From contig NC_062975.1 in NCBI RefSeq assembly GCF_023078275.1, forward strand, positions 21,854,641 through 21,918,640: 64,000 nucleotides of DNA, read 5' to 3'. Shown piece after piece: positions 43,235-54,116 of this stretch. The notes beneath the pieces are model-generated. The model did not search any database. It saw only the letters and a program-made list of their open reading frames with translations, and had not been told where the DNA came from. Position 1 is the first letter of the stretch. Each line of letters opens with the position of its first letter. Source of the stretch: Leguminivora glycinivorella (lineage: Eukaryota > Arthropoda > Insecta > Lepidoptera > Tortricidae). Both the position numbers and the translations under genes were made by a program.

Positions 43235-43253
43235 CACGTGCTACTGTCACGTG
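43235..43253. promoter_or_regulatory. Tandem E-box pair with 7-bp spacer (2)
   Basis: CACGTGCTACTGTCACGTG: the same spacing as at 41939 but a different spacer sequence, so the two are not copies of one repeat. It sits at the edge of a CpG-rich patch (43200-43340) and is a candidate circadian enhancer or promoter element for cwo. Confidence 0.6.
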
Positions 43254-43384
43254 AGGCGAATCGGAATATCTAGGCGAAACCGGCTACGCCGGACGGACGG
43301 CCAGAGGGAATGTTACGGCAGTGTTCTGGCGCCAGACAACAAGTTTGCAGCCAACAGTCTGGCAACTAACCTAACTACAAAATT

Positions 43385-43622
43385 AAAATTTTGAAAAAAC
43401 CCCCGACTGCGACACAGTAGACAGATTTTCATGAAACATTGCTAAGAACACTCCCGACTAACTCAGCTTTCAGACAAAAAACTAAATCTAAATCGGTTCA
43501 TCCGTTCGGGAGCTACGATGCCACAGACAGACACACACACACACAGATAGACAAACAGACAGACAGACAGACAGACACGTCAAACTTATAACACCCCGTC
43601 GTTTTTGCGTCGGGGGTTAAAA
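43385..43622 (+). repeat. Interspersed repeat family A, copy 4
   Basis: Complete-looking copy with CGACACAGTAGACAGATTTT, TCGGTTCATCCGTTCGGGAG, (CA)n, (CAGA)n and CCCCGTCGTTTTTGCGTCGG. Confidence 0.8.
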
Positions 43623-44051
43623 AAGATTGGTTCTGTTCGCGATATGCTTAGAAAACGCAAGTGATACATAGCAAGCTTCGTGGCCTAAACATGGTACTCG
43701 ACTGAAAAGCTTTGTATTATATCACGATTGTATAAAATACTATTATACCGTGCACGAAATAAAGCATCAGATAATTAATAGAAAAACATGGACAGAAGTT
43801 ATTTTTAAATACAATTTCTATTTAATAAGTCAGGTAGAAATATATAAGTAACTGAGTTGACCGTGACGTCACTCAATTATATTTCATTACGAAGTCGTTC
43901 AAATTCGTTTTGACAGTTCTAAAAAAGAAGCTGATTTGACTAGGAGGCAAGTAGCCTATTCCGGGCAGTCCGAGTTTCCTTGTAAGACATTACACGCAGT
44001 AGTAGTAGATAATATATATGTGATGGACTGTACTCATACTGACTGTATGGT

Positions 44052-44460
44052 GTATAGTATGAATTTTCTGAGATGCACTTTTCGCTTTTGCCCTAATCTG
44101 TTAAACAAAGGCCTTTGTTTCTATTATTCGCCGCGGTTAGCTCCCGTTTCCACAGCACGTGCCAAAGTCTCAGTGTAGTTAAAAAGCAACTATCATGATA
44201 GAAATAAGGTTCAAATCCATAAAAAGCCCTTTCGGAGATAACACGTTTTGTCATCTTCAAAAAAAGTTACCTGCACACTGCAAACTGTTTAATAAATTTG
44301 AACCTTATTGCTATCATGATAGCTGCTTTTTAACTACACTGAAACTTTGGCACGTGCTGTGGAAACGGGACCTAACCGCGGCGAATAATAGAAACAAAGG
44401 CCTTTGTTTAACAGATTAGGGCAAAACCGAAAAGTTCATCTCAGAAAATTCATACTATAC
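44052..44460. repeat. Foldback with 165-bp arms carrying E-boxes
   Basis: The arms 44052-44216 and 44296-44460 are near-perfect inverted repeats around a 79-bp centre. Each contains CACGTG (44156-44161 and 44351-44356), AAACAAAGGCCTTTGTTT and CTATCATGATAG. No ORF. A MITE-like element that carries clock-type sites. Confidence 0.85.
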
Positions 44461-44484
44461 CTGCTGTGATCGTATTAAAGGGCG

Positions 44485-44527
44485 TGACGTCACCGACACG
44501 TGCAGGTTGCAGGCGTCACGTCACGTG
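44485..44527. promoter_or_regulatory. CRE plus two E-boxes in a CpG-rich patch
   Basis: TGACGTCA at 44485-44492, CACGTG at 44497-44502 and 44522-44527. Another TGACGTCA is at 43864-43871. The CpG-rich stretch runs to about 44580. Candidate regulatory or promoter segment. Confidence 0.5.
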
Positions 44528-44589
44528 AACGGAAACTTCCGGCCCTGTCGGTTCTTTAGCCTTTAGCCGTTGCAATGACGGAGTGTCGC

Positions 44590-45150
44590 AATTTCGTCAG
44601 TAATTCTATGAAATCAAACGTAGTTTTAAATTTAAAACGCTTCATGAGCGAAAATTCTAAAATGGAAAGGAGCCCGCCTTTCAATTTGGGAATTTTAGTT
44701 AAATGGGAGGTGTTATTAACTAGATTTATCGAAAAAAAATTGTCCATTAAGAACAACTCAGTTAAAAGATATCGCAAAAAAATCTGTAAAATCGAGGTTC
44801 CGCTCTCGACTGTTTTCTCCTTCAAAACTTAATCAATCGGAACGAAATTTAAGAATCAGAATAACAATGAATTAATCTGTGTCGGACCGTTTAGTTTTTT
44901 TGGCTAATTGTTACCAACCTTGAGTATCACACCTTTTTTTGCGCCATAATGAAAAAGGCCGTTTTTGGAAATTTTTGATTAGAGCCCATCAAAAATCTTT
45001 AAACATAAGAATATCAAAAACATCAAAACGGTCCGACACAGATAAAAATAATAATAATCTGTGTTGAAAAAATAATTGGTCTATCTTCAAAAACCAGGGA
45101 GGAAATAGTCGAGAGCGTTTGTATGGAGAATTGACCCCTCCTGTATCGTC
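44590..45150 (+). repeat. Interspersed repeat family B, copy 2
   Basis: Contains AATGGAAAGGAGCCCGCC, AGAGCCCATCAAAAATC, AAAACGGTCCGACACAG and GTCGAGAGCG. Opposite orientation to 25795-26330. The open frame inside lacks protein similarity that I recognise. Confidence 0.65.
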
Positions 45151-45589
45151 TTAATATCACTCTACTTATTCTGTAAATTCTGTTCAAGTCAGTTATTAAA
45201 GGTTCTCAAAAATCAAGCAGGTAATCTAAACTGTGGCTTGCGTAAGAAAAGGGACGACGTCTAGAGTCGAGTTGTATTATCATTTATCTCTAATAATTTT
45301 ATCCTAGCCAAGAGAACAGTTTTTCACCGGTCACCACAATAGCCTCCTGCCGCCGTATACACATTTTTGACATTTCTGTCTGATATAGGTAGTAAGGGTA
45401 ATTTCGAAAGGGGAATCTTGATATGACGGAAATAATGGTGATTTTTATGTTACTTTCGAAATTAAACGACTTTCGAAATTATCCCAATGCACCTTAAGTA
45501 GCAATGCAGCTTACGTAGTAATAAGTATGAGGATAGGCTAATAAGTTCAATCTCGCACAAACTTGCGATGACGGAAAGATCCGTATATT

Positions 45590-45853
45590 ACATAAGTAGG
45601 GTAGGGCCTTCCGTGTACAATCGATTGCCAGGCACAGTGAGAAATGCGGCATCCGCCCAAATTTTTAAAAATAGGCTAATGTCGTGGCTCGAAGAAAATA
45701 ATTTTTATAATTATTAAGATTTTTTCAATTTACCGCTAATGTGACATATAAATTAGCAAATTCAATACAAATTGTAACAAATATAAATAATTAACATTTC
45801 CTGACTTATAACTGTATGTTACGAATAAAAAAAATCATTTCATTTCACCCTAC
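45590..45853 (+). pseudogene. LINE 3' end
   Basis: The frame ends VYNRLPGTVRNAASAQIF, then KNRLMSWLEENNFYNY and stop (about 45720). This is the common C-terminal motif of CR1/Jockey-type ORF2. A 3' UTR follows with AATAAAAAAAATC. Strongly 5'-truncated. Confidence 0.7.
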
Positions 45854-45868
45854 TATAGTTTCATTGAG

Positions 45869-46953
45869 CCGGTGGTACCTGGACTAGACTCGCTCAGAAT
45901 AGAAAATCGTGGTCATGTATGGAGGAGGCCTTTACCCAAAATTGGGTCCCCAAAAACGATGTATAATATAATTCTAATAATTTAGATAATTGTATTCATT
46001 TAAAGAAAAATAATATGCTTAAATTTTAATTAAGTTATTATTCACTTTCAAATTGTGCATGATACGAGAAAGTTGTAAATTTTAAGTTAAGAGAATATTG
46101 ATAAATAATTTAGTTTATTTTAAATTACTTAAAAATGAATAATTTCAGAAATTTCTATTTTGCCGATCTTTAAATTGTAAATTCTTAATGTTATTATTAT
46201 TTTTTTATTTTTTTGTTTTTGTTGCATGTTTTATAATGTTTTTGTGGGAATAAATGGCTTTATTATTATTATTATTATTTGTCTGTCTTTTCCATATCTC
46301 GGGACCATGGGGTCCCGGACCTTTGGGAGGCATGCGTGGGGCCGAAGCCAACAGCACAGAGGCCCTTTTAGACATTTTAATCTAAAGGCAAGGGATACAC
46401 GTGACGGATTCCATCCCCGAGCGCACAATATGATACAACCGGAGATGGTTCCCGCCAGGTGCAAAGACTATTGCAGTGCAGCACTTTTGTGCTGCGATGG
46501 GAGCTAAGGACATGGGTTATTGTTTTGAAAGTTGGATGAACTGGTTAAAGGGCTATGGGAGGAGACTATCGGACACCTGCCGTGACAATTAGTCTCACAA
46601 TTGTAAAAGGCAGGCGGTGACTCGCCAACTCACTGAGTGGGCCCTGCAAAACGGCCGCACGCACGGTGCGACAACAGAGCAACACTTGAGAGTGGCTAAA
46701 AGGTTGTCGAGAGGTGAGTCTGCGGTAGCTTGGTTCCTGGTGTTCCATTCAGCAGGCCGCCGGCGTTATGACATTTTACACTTCCAACCTGGAGCATAGG
46801 TCCCGCTCTTGCGAATCCACTCTGGCCGGCCGGTTAAGGCAAGCGCAGAGGCGAGGGCTAGATGGAAGTGCCCTCTGAGATAGGGGTCCGCGGTGTCGCC
46901 ACTCACCGTCAGCTCGCCACAAGCTGCCCCCGCGGGCTTATTATTATTATTAT
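45869..46953 (+). mobile_element. RTE-type LINE 3' end with a nested insertion
   Basis: A short frame, AGGTWTRLAQNRKSWSCMEE, then AFTQNW, stop, matches the ORF2 end of RTE elements; the UTR ends AATAAATGGCTTTATTATTA. TATAGTTTCATTGAG is duplicated at 45854-45868 and 46954-46968. A GC-rich 660-bp segment (about 46281-46937) lies within the (TTA)n tail. Confidence 0.75.
46281..46937. mobile_element. GC-rich element flanked by (TTA)n
   Basis: From GTCTGTCTTTTCCATATC to CCCCCGCGGGC, with TTA repeats on both sides. No conserved protein. It probably inserted into the microsatellite tail of the RTE. R4-clade elements such as Dong are known to target TAA repeats, but I cannot confirm that identity. 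Confidence 0.55.
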
Positions 46954-47093
46954 TATAGTTTCATTGAGAGTTCCAAATTGAAAAACAAACAATGCCGTTT
47001 GGTCTTACAGTACCTAGATCCTCAAAATCAATCAATGTCAGCGCCATCGTCATTACAATATAATAATTGATAATGATAAATCAAATAACCAGC

Positions 47094-47258
47094 GTGCGTA
47101 GCCAAAATGGCATTTTTCCGACGCCAAACGAAAACGAAACGCCGCGCCAGTTAGTCCGGCTCTGTCGCGCCAATACGCACGAGCGATAGAGATAGATATC
47201 TACTAGCGTTTCGTTTCGTGAGCGTTTCGTGAGCGTTAGTGCCATTCGGCTACGCACC
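47094..47258. mobile_element. MITE of the GCCGAATGGCA family, copy 3
   Basis: Ends GTGCGTAGCC and GGCTACGCAC. Interior GAAAACGAAACGCCGCG and GATAGAGATAGATATC. Most complete right end of the three copies. Confidence 0.85.
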
Positions 47259-47541
47259 CTGATAACCGATTGATAATGATCGTTTGGAATTTAGTAGATT
47301 CTATTATCTTTTTATTGACCAAGGTCCAAGCCACCGCGTAGGGACCAGGGTTGCCATGCGATGGAATTTTCCCAAACAATTCAGGATTTTTGGTTCATGG
47401 TCAAAACAGATAGAAGACTAGGTCGTATGTCGGGTTTTATATTCTTTTTTTGGGTAAAGTAAGCAAACGATGGTCTCTAAGCTAGATAATTTACCTAACA
47501 ACACAATGAAATAAAATTGTAAATGAGAAATTTTCTGAGCA

Positions 47542-47658
47542 GGGGGCCGATTTTTGAGTCTCACTGTCACTAAAATACCGGTTGAAAACAGTGACTTGCC
47601 TATTATTTTCAGTGACAATTTTCTGAATTCGAACGCGTGAGACTCAAAAATCGGCCCG
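47542..47658. mobile_element. GGGGCCGATTTTTGAGTCTC MITE, copy 2
   Basis: Arms of about 23 bp, interior CACTAAAATACCGGTTG and AATTTTCTGAATTCGAACG. The next copy starts five bases later. Confidence 0.85.
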
Positions 47659-47662
47659 CAGG

Positions 47663-47788
47663 AGGGCGATTTGTGAATCTCGTATATGGGATTTTGTCAC
47701 TAAAATACCGGTTGAAAACGGTGACTTGCTTATTATTTTCAGTGACAATTTTCTGAATTCGAACGCGTGAGACTTAAAAATCGGCCCG
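47663..47788. mobile_element. GGGGCCGATTTTTGAGTCTC MITE, copy 3
   Basis: Same interior as 47542-47658, but its left end is mutated (GAGGGCGATTTGTGAATCTC). The pair is a tandem duplication or a double insertion. Confidence 0.8.
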
Positions 47789-50480
47789 CAGATTAGACTA
47801 GTTTTTTTAACATTCGAAGCCCGATTGCCCCCAAAGGCCCCAAAGTGGTTGTTTAATGTTTACTCCTCGCTTGAGACACCTATTGAGATTGTATTTATTA
47901 AGAACGATATATATTATCATCTTTAATTGAACCCAATAAAAACATGTAGGTATTCTAGGGATTTCACATTCGAGAAACGAGATGTGTTGCGTTGCTGCTG
48001 AGTTAAAAAACACAATATTCTCTTATTCACCATTTCGAAGTAAATGAACGGTAGAGATATATACAAACACGTTATTCCTGTAAACGTGACTGTATTAGTA
48101 TTGAAAATATTCCTCCAGTCCGTAAACTTTAGAATCGCAAATTAAGTTGCCGGTAAATAAATGCAGAGCAGAGCAGTGCCCAAGTTCAAGGTCAAGGTGT
48201 CTTACCCCACCTTTGTTGAAGCGCTTAGTGCCATTCATTTAGGGGAGGGGGTTAACCTAGAGAGAAACAATAAAGTAAAAACACCCCAGAATCAGCAAAA
48301 TAGACTCCGCAAAAGCCTGTGAAAAGCTCAGTGCTCTTACGTCATCGCATCGCACATCGCACCGCGTTGCGCGCCCCGTGCCAATGCACGTGGACGCCAA
48401 CGCCAACGCTGGGTGTTTCGCAACCTGTTCGAAACTCGCAACTTACCTGATTGTAAACAAACAACGCTCGAAATAAATATAGCCTGTTATACAAACAATA
48501 AGTCTACTTCGAAGTTGTCAGGTTTTTGTAGGTTTTTAATGCTATTTTTATCCCTTTTTAGAAAACTTCTCCTATTATCTCCGTCTATTTTAGACCGTTT
48601 GATCATGTTTTGACAGGTCATTTGTACAGCAAACCTCGCCGGTAAATATGGTAGGCCCCAAAGTGGGACCTTTCCAAATGTTATTCTTATTATTTTTATA
48701 ATTGTATGATTTCTTAATTTAATTTGAAAAATTAAAATTTAATTATTATTCTAAATTTTAAATTTGTATATATGAACTGTAACTTTTGACGTGTAATGTA
48801 TTTGTGCATTTACGAAATAAATGAATATGAATACGAATATGAAAGCTCCAAAACATTACTTTCGTCAGTGAGATGTTCTGATATTGTAGTAGCCATGATT
48901 TTCTTTTCCAGCTTCCACTGGCTTCCAGGCACTGTAGAGTTTGTAGACTTGAATATTATCATTTTAATGTTTAATTTAAAAATTTAATTTAATTTTCAAC
49001 TCGAGATCTCTAATCGTTCCCGATATAAAAATTATAAGATATAAAAGAAAATGACACGGGAAACAGAAGAAAGTGAACAGCCTCAAAACGGTTATACTTA
49101 CTATGTAAGTAGATATATCTTCTTCTTCTTCTGAACGTAGGATAGACATATGACATATAGTACCCCCACATCTTCTCCACATATGGATCACGATAAGTAT
49201 TATATAACAAAATCATTTTCCGTGATTCAAAAATAATCTGTGACGTTTCCGCTATCGGACGCAATTCTGAACGTTCTGAACATATCATATCAAAAATCAT
49301 AACCATAGAGTTAATAAATTTGGATTTTTTTTTCATGGCCATGGAATAAATTCAGTTTTATTTTTTGGGATTTTATGGTCTGGCTATAGCCTGGCTACGA
49401 GACCTCAAGTTTTTTTATTGGCGTCATCAGATTAGATTGCCAGCGACATGTCGGTGATATGTACATTGTACAAGGAAAGATACTTAGCAAGGCAAGATAA
49501 GATTAAGTTAAAAGAAAAAGTTGCTAATCCAGTAAGTGGGAAGAATTAGTGACTGAGTATTAAGTACGTTTGGAAGAATTATAGTAAGAATTAAATTTTG
49601 ATTTTATTTAGTTTGTTAAAGGCGTCTAAGGCGACTAAAAACTCAAGTTAATTCAAACCTTCTTTAATAGGGTTGCCATAACTACTATGAAATCAAATTA
49701 CCCGATTTTTAGGGTACTTGCGTAATAATTTAGCTATGCTCTGGGGTATTCAGTGGAGGGATGGATATTCTGTAAAAATGCTCGTCTTGTGTATATTTTA
49801 ACATTCAAACTTTCAATGTGTATTAAACAAATCAATACGGCGACCCAGATTATAATATATGTACCTTCTTTTGTAGACATTTAAATAACAAAACTTGACT
49901 AGAGCAAGTCTGATGACTCGCTCACCAAGGGTTCTGTATTTATTTTTAAGTTATTGATTAGTTTTTTTCCTTTACGTGTAATAAAAATATATACTTTTTT
50001 TTAATTTACAGACTATTCAAATATTACCGACAGACGGACTGTCGGACGAAGTGATAATAAGGGTTCCATTTTTTGAGGTAAGTATACCCTTAAAAACCAA
50101 ATGGTTTGAATGAAGTGTGTTGTCCTTTCCTTCGTTGCTATTTTAATATTCATATCATATTATAATCGTTCATTGCATCTTGGTAAATACAAATTGTTTT
50201 ATTGACTTTATTTTGACGTATTTGAGGTTCAAGTTCCATTGTCAGCGAAGAACATATTTTATTTAAATATGTATTTGTATAGATAGAATACGTTACGCAA
50301 TCTACACATGGAACATGTTAAATTTTTATTATAGAAACATAATGTTTTATTAATAAAGTGATATATTTTTACTTTATAATGACACCAGCTGTATAATATA
50401 AAAGACATGTACGTACATTTTTATCAACACAGATACATGGATAATAAGAGACCAGCTGACAAATTAATAGATAAGGCATC
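47789..50480. other. Non-coding DNA with one CpG-rich patch
   Basis: Mostly AT-rich. At about 48320-48450 there is a CpG-rich patch with CACGTG (48387-48392). A minus-strand donor consensus CAG|GTAAGT near 48449 could end a cwo 5' UTR exon. No protein-coding exon recognised. Confidence 0.35.
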
Positions 50481-50612
50481 AGTGGCGACTGGTGAAAATT
50501 TTTGCTAGGCAACACTGAGCAAAAAGAAACCTTTCTTTACATTAAGTACTTTAGTAGTAATCAATTTTAGGCAAGCCTGTGGGAATTGGCTTGTATGGAT
50601 CAGCCGCTGCTG
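50481..50612 (-). repeat. Short interspersed repeat, copy 2
   Basis: Reverse-complement relative of 42409-42522 (GGTGAAAATTTTTGCTAGGC to GGATCAGCCGCTGCT). Confidence 0.7.
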
Positions 50613-50949
50613 TAAGGCATTCATATTTATAACGAGTAAATGATTAACATATATTATATACAAACGAAATATACATACAATACCTATTTTTTTGTTTTCC
50701 TCATTTTATTTAGTTTTCTGTGATTTATTTATTAAAAAGAATTATTATACACACACCACCAATATCCCTTTTTTGTTATTTTTACCACAGTTATTATTTC
50801 TTTGAGAAGTTGTTGAGAAGAAAGAAGTAAAAAATAATTTTATTTAAACAACTAATTAGGAGTATTGGATTAGTAGGTATCGACTTGTATTTAATCATTA
50901 CAATCTCATACTGGCTTTATAATATTGTGCACCAAACTAACTATCTCTG

Positions 50950-51059
50950 TTTTGCCCAATGGTTGACTGGTAGAGAATGCCTTAAGGCGTTAAGTCCGCC
51001 ATTTGTACTTTTTATTGATAATTTGTGCAATAAAGTTTAAATAAATAAATAAATAAATC
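50950..51059 (+). repeat. LINE 3' tail with (AAAT)n
   Basis: TTTGCCCAATGGTTGACTGG, then GCCTTAAGGCGTTAAGTCC, GCAATAAAGTTT and (AAAT)n. A widespread lepidopteran non-LTR 3' end, heavily truncated. Confidence 0.75.
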
Positions 51060-51889
51060 AGTGCCATATCGCGGTTATCTCATTAAAAATACGCACAAAT
51101 AAAAAAAAACTACTTCTAGATCTGACTATCAGTGTAGAAAATAGAATACGTAGGAACGTAACGTAATGTAGGTAGGTTAACCTAAAACGAAACGATCGGT
51201 CAGTATGATGTTCGTATTTAATGACCAGCGTATACGTCACATATTGGTCATAATGTTTTGATTATTAATAAGAATTATGTAAATCAATATATTTTATTCT
51301 AATATACCTACCAATAACTTATATTGTCGACAATGCAAAAAGTATGGTACATAAAGGTGTTACATAAATTACATAATACTGTTTATTGTTATTTTACACG
51401 TTAATTATTAAATGATTGTTAATTTTGGGCGCAGATTGTAAAACAGTGAACCCACGGGTGTTAAAGCAAAGGCCACACACGTTTTGTGCCACATTAATTA
51501 GTAGGTTTTTGCAGAAAAAAATTAAAATTGAGGAAATAAGTTCACGAATACTGAATTTCTTGGCCAGCAAATTTAAAGGAAAATCTTATAATACAATGTT
51601 AGCAAAGAATTGCATGTTGTACTTTGTATTGATATATGTACTTATAAAGTACATATATCAATACTTACTTAGTCTTTGTATTGATAAAGTTGCTGCAGTG
51701 CAGTTCACGCATATGTGGGGTCAGGTCAATGGCTTCACTGAATGCATCAACAACATCAAAGTCACTTTTACAACGTTGTGAAACTTATCTAAGATAACCT
51801 AGGTCGTACGACAAGCATTAAATAATTTAACAAAACCCGATAAACTAAAAAAAAAATGCAACGAATATAGCGGCAGAAGTGTAGAGATA
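51060..51889. other. AT-rich non-coding DNA
   Basis: Holds a perfect hairpin at 51627-51663. The 121-codon open frame starting at 51416 is not recognised and has no coding-like composition. Confidence 0.35.
51627..51663. repeat. Perfect 17-bp hairpin
   Basis: TATTGATATATGTACTT, loop ATA, and its exact complement. Too AT-rich and short to call a microRNA precursor. Confidence 0.7.
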
Positions 51890-52110
51890 AGGCGGGCGAG
51901 TGTGTGTGTGAGCGCTGTTGTGTGCGTGCGGTCACGTTTCGCGCGGCGTGCGCGGCCGAGCGCGTGCAAGGCCGCCCCCCGCGCCGGGTCTCGTGTTAAG
52001 TTAACGTCCGTTCACACTTCGCGATCTATTTTAGGGTCGGAAAATCTGATGAAAGTGACTTTGAAAAATTGTTGGAAGTTTGTTGTTATGCTGTTGTTGT
52101 CACGTGAAAA
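51890..52110 (-). promoter_or_regulatory. CpG island, candidate distal cwo promoter
   Basis: 51890-52020 is the most GC-rich stretch outside exons (GCGCGGCGTGCGCGGCCGAG and neighbours). An E-box CACGTG lies at 52101-52106 on its upstream side for minus-strand transcription, and another at 52740-52745. Insect 5' exons often look like this. No initiator could be fixed. Confidence 0.35.
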
Positions 52111-53840
52111 ACCGAGTGATGGTTTTCAATTGGCCGATTGTGTAATCTTTGTATAGATTTGCTATTAATGCTTTATTTACATTTATTTGTTTTGCCGACC
52201 GGTTTAGCGTACTTAGTAGCTAGGTGGTGACTAGTGACAGGCCTGCAAAACCGATGGTTCTGGGAGGGAATGGATTTTATTTATCACAGGCAGATGTACA
52301 ATTTAAATATAGATAGAAACGGCAAAAAGAAAGTTACACAGAAAGTTATATATAGCAGGTAATAGCGCACTATTTAATTAGAGGAAACAGAAAATGGCAC
52401 AATATAATAAGCTTACCAAATAGTATAGTTTGTGTACCTGCAATTCAAGTACCTATTTTTAAATAAATATATTCTACCCATCTACATATAGTTTATTTAT
52501 ATCGTCGCGCGTTTATTTAGATGACCGTAATTTTTTTTAAATTTTAAATAGTTGCATAAACAAGTAATATAATTTACCTATATACGTATAAACTTGTTTT
52601 AATTTATAATATGTATAAATACATACACAACTCAGATATAAGACTAGTCACATCAGGCACCACACATATTAATAGTGCACAGTCACCTCAGACCAAATTA
52701 AGATATTTTAATAACTATTTCCGCTCACTAGCTTGGAAACACGTGTTTTGTCCTTTAATACCAGCGGGTAAAAACGCATTTATCTACTAGTGGGTAAAGT
52801 AATTTGACCTTGAAAAAAGTCAAACTAACTCCTTTAAAATTGATAAAAGTAGGTGAATCTAGTAATAAAGATGATTTACCACCTGTGGAACTACTGGAAG
52901 CAGTGATAAACGCGTCTTTTGCGTTGTACCTAGTTTCCTCGCTATAGTGAGGGGAAAAGTTTTGTGTTACACTCGGGTGCAAATGTATTTTACTTCTCGT
53001 GTGTTAAAAAACTCGCAAGTTCAGGATTCTATTCTCGAACTCGCTTCGCTCGTGGTTCAACTATAGAATCCTTTCACTTGCTCGTTTTTCAAACGCGAGT
53101 GTGAAAATCACTACAATACACTATATAAAAATTATAAAAAAACGACATCCCCCGCCTCGTCTGTCTGCATAATGGCTGGGTGCGGGAAAAGCTTTAGTTT
53201 TTTTTGTTAATATTTAGTGAGATAGTTATTAGTTATTTTTGTTTATTTAGATGGTTTTGTATAACACATTTTTTCTGATGGTTTTTATTAAGAGGGCATT
53301 CAACGAAAACGTCGTAATAATGTAAAATTGATAGTTTTAGTCGGCAAAATGCTACACTTTCCGTCATCTAAAAGACTTATTAAGTTCAGGATTCGATTAG
53401 GACATCTTCTTAACTTACATGATGTGAGACTGGATTTTTAAAAACTAACTCACTTAATTAATTATGATTTTTTTTCTGGTGCATGTTTAGGAAAACCCGC
53501 GAAAAGTGCTGACTTAGTCCGTCTAATTTGTAAAATTTGGATAGTTTTGAATGCTTCAAGTGGTAAATTTGTATTATATATATCCTGTACTACAATCATC
53601 TGAGACTACTTCTTTGTTATAAGGCTTTAGAATAGAGTAAATGAGGATATGATGAATCCAATTTGTTTCAGAAATCACCTCAGAATAAGTGTCAATTTCT
53701 TCGAAAACTTACGTGTTTTTGAAATAGTTTTAATATAAAAATAATCTGCAACGCTTACTCAAACAGATTTTATGCAAAAGTATTCTATTAATTGCAATTT
53801 AATATTTTTGACGATTTTTTAAAAATGCCTCCTTATTACC
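52111..53840. other. AT-rich intergenic DNA
   Basis: No exon or defined repeat recognised. Inverted TCGAGTGTAACAC-like and GCGAGT stretches near 52980-53110 suggest a decayed element. Confidence 0.35.
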
Positions 53841-53858
53841 GGTTACGCGCGCTTGCGA

Positions 53859-53895
53859 TGTCAGTACCGCGGCAGAGCTTGTAGAGGCAGGACGT
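53859..53895 (+). promoter_or_regulatory. Inr + DPE core promoter match
   Basis: TCAGT with A+1 at 53863 and GGACG at 53890-53894, which is +28 to +32, fits the RGWYV downstream promoter element at the required spacing. It lies in a CpG-rich patch (53840-54010). The direction is divergent from cwo. Which gene it would serve is not shown. Confidence 0.4.
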
Positions 53896-54116
53896 ATGTT
53901 AGTCCGCTCCGCACGCGGCTCGACGATCGCGAAGTTATTTTGTCATTGTGTGCGGCACCCGCCGTGTCCAAAACCGCACTTGTGTGCGTGTTTGGCTGTA
54001 CTGTTGCATGTATACTGCGACCGAAAACTTTGATCCTTGGGTTGACGACTTTGGTAACTAACTAATTAACTTGACTAATATTTTTAGTAAGTATTATTTA
54101 TTATTGAATATCATTT

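Noticed and set aside
46226..46799. Several open frames of 60-93 codons on both strands
   Set aside because: They overlap each other in a GC-rich mobile segment, without codon bias or known motifs.
50011..50077. A 67-bp segment bracketed by a good acceptor (TTTTAATTTACAG) and donor (GAG|GTAAGT) on the plus strand, open in one frame
   Set aside because: Its sequence (GACGGACTGTCGGACG and AAGGGTTCCATTTTTT) resembles the common lepidopteran repeat tail also seen at 55640-55735. No neighbouring exon was found to join to.
51274..51284. ATTATGTAAAT, a match to the VRI/PDP1 clock site
   Set aside because: Such AT-rich matches occur several times in the window (for example near 26090 and 29890) and are expected by chance at this base composition.
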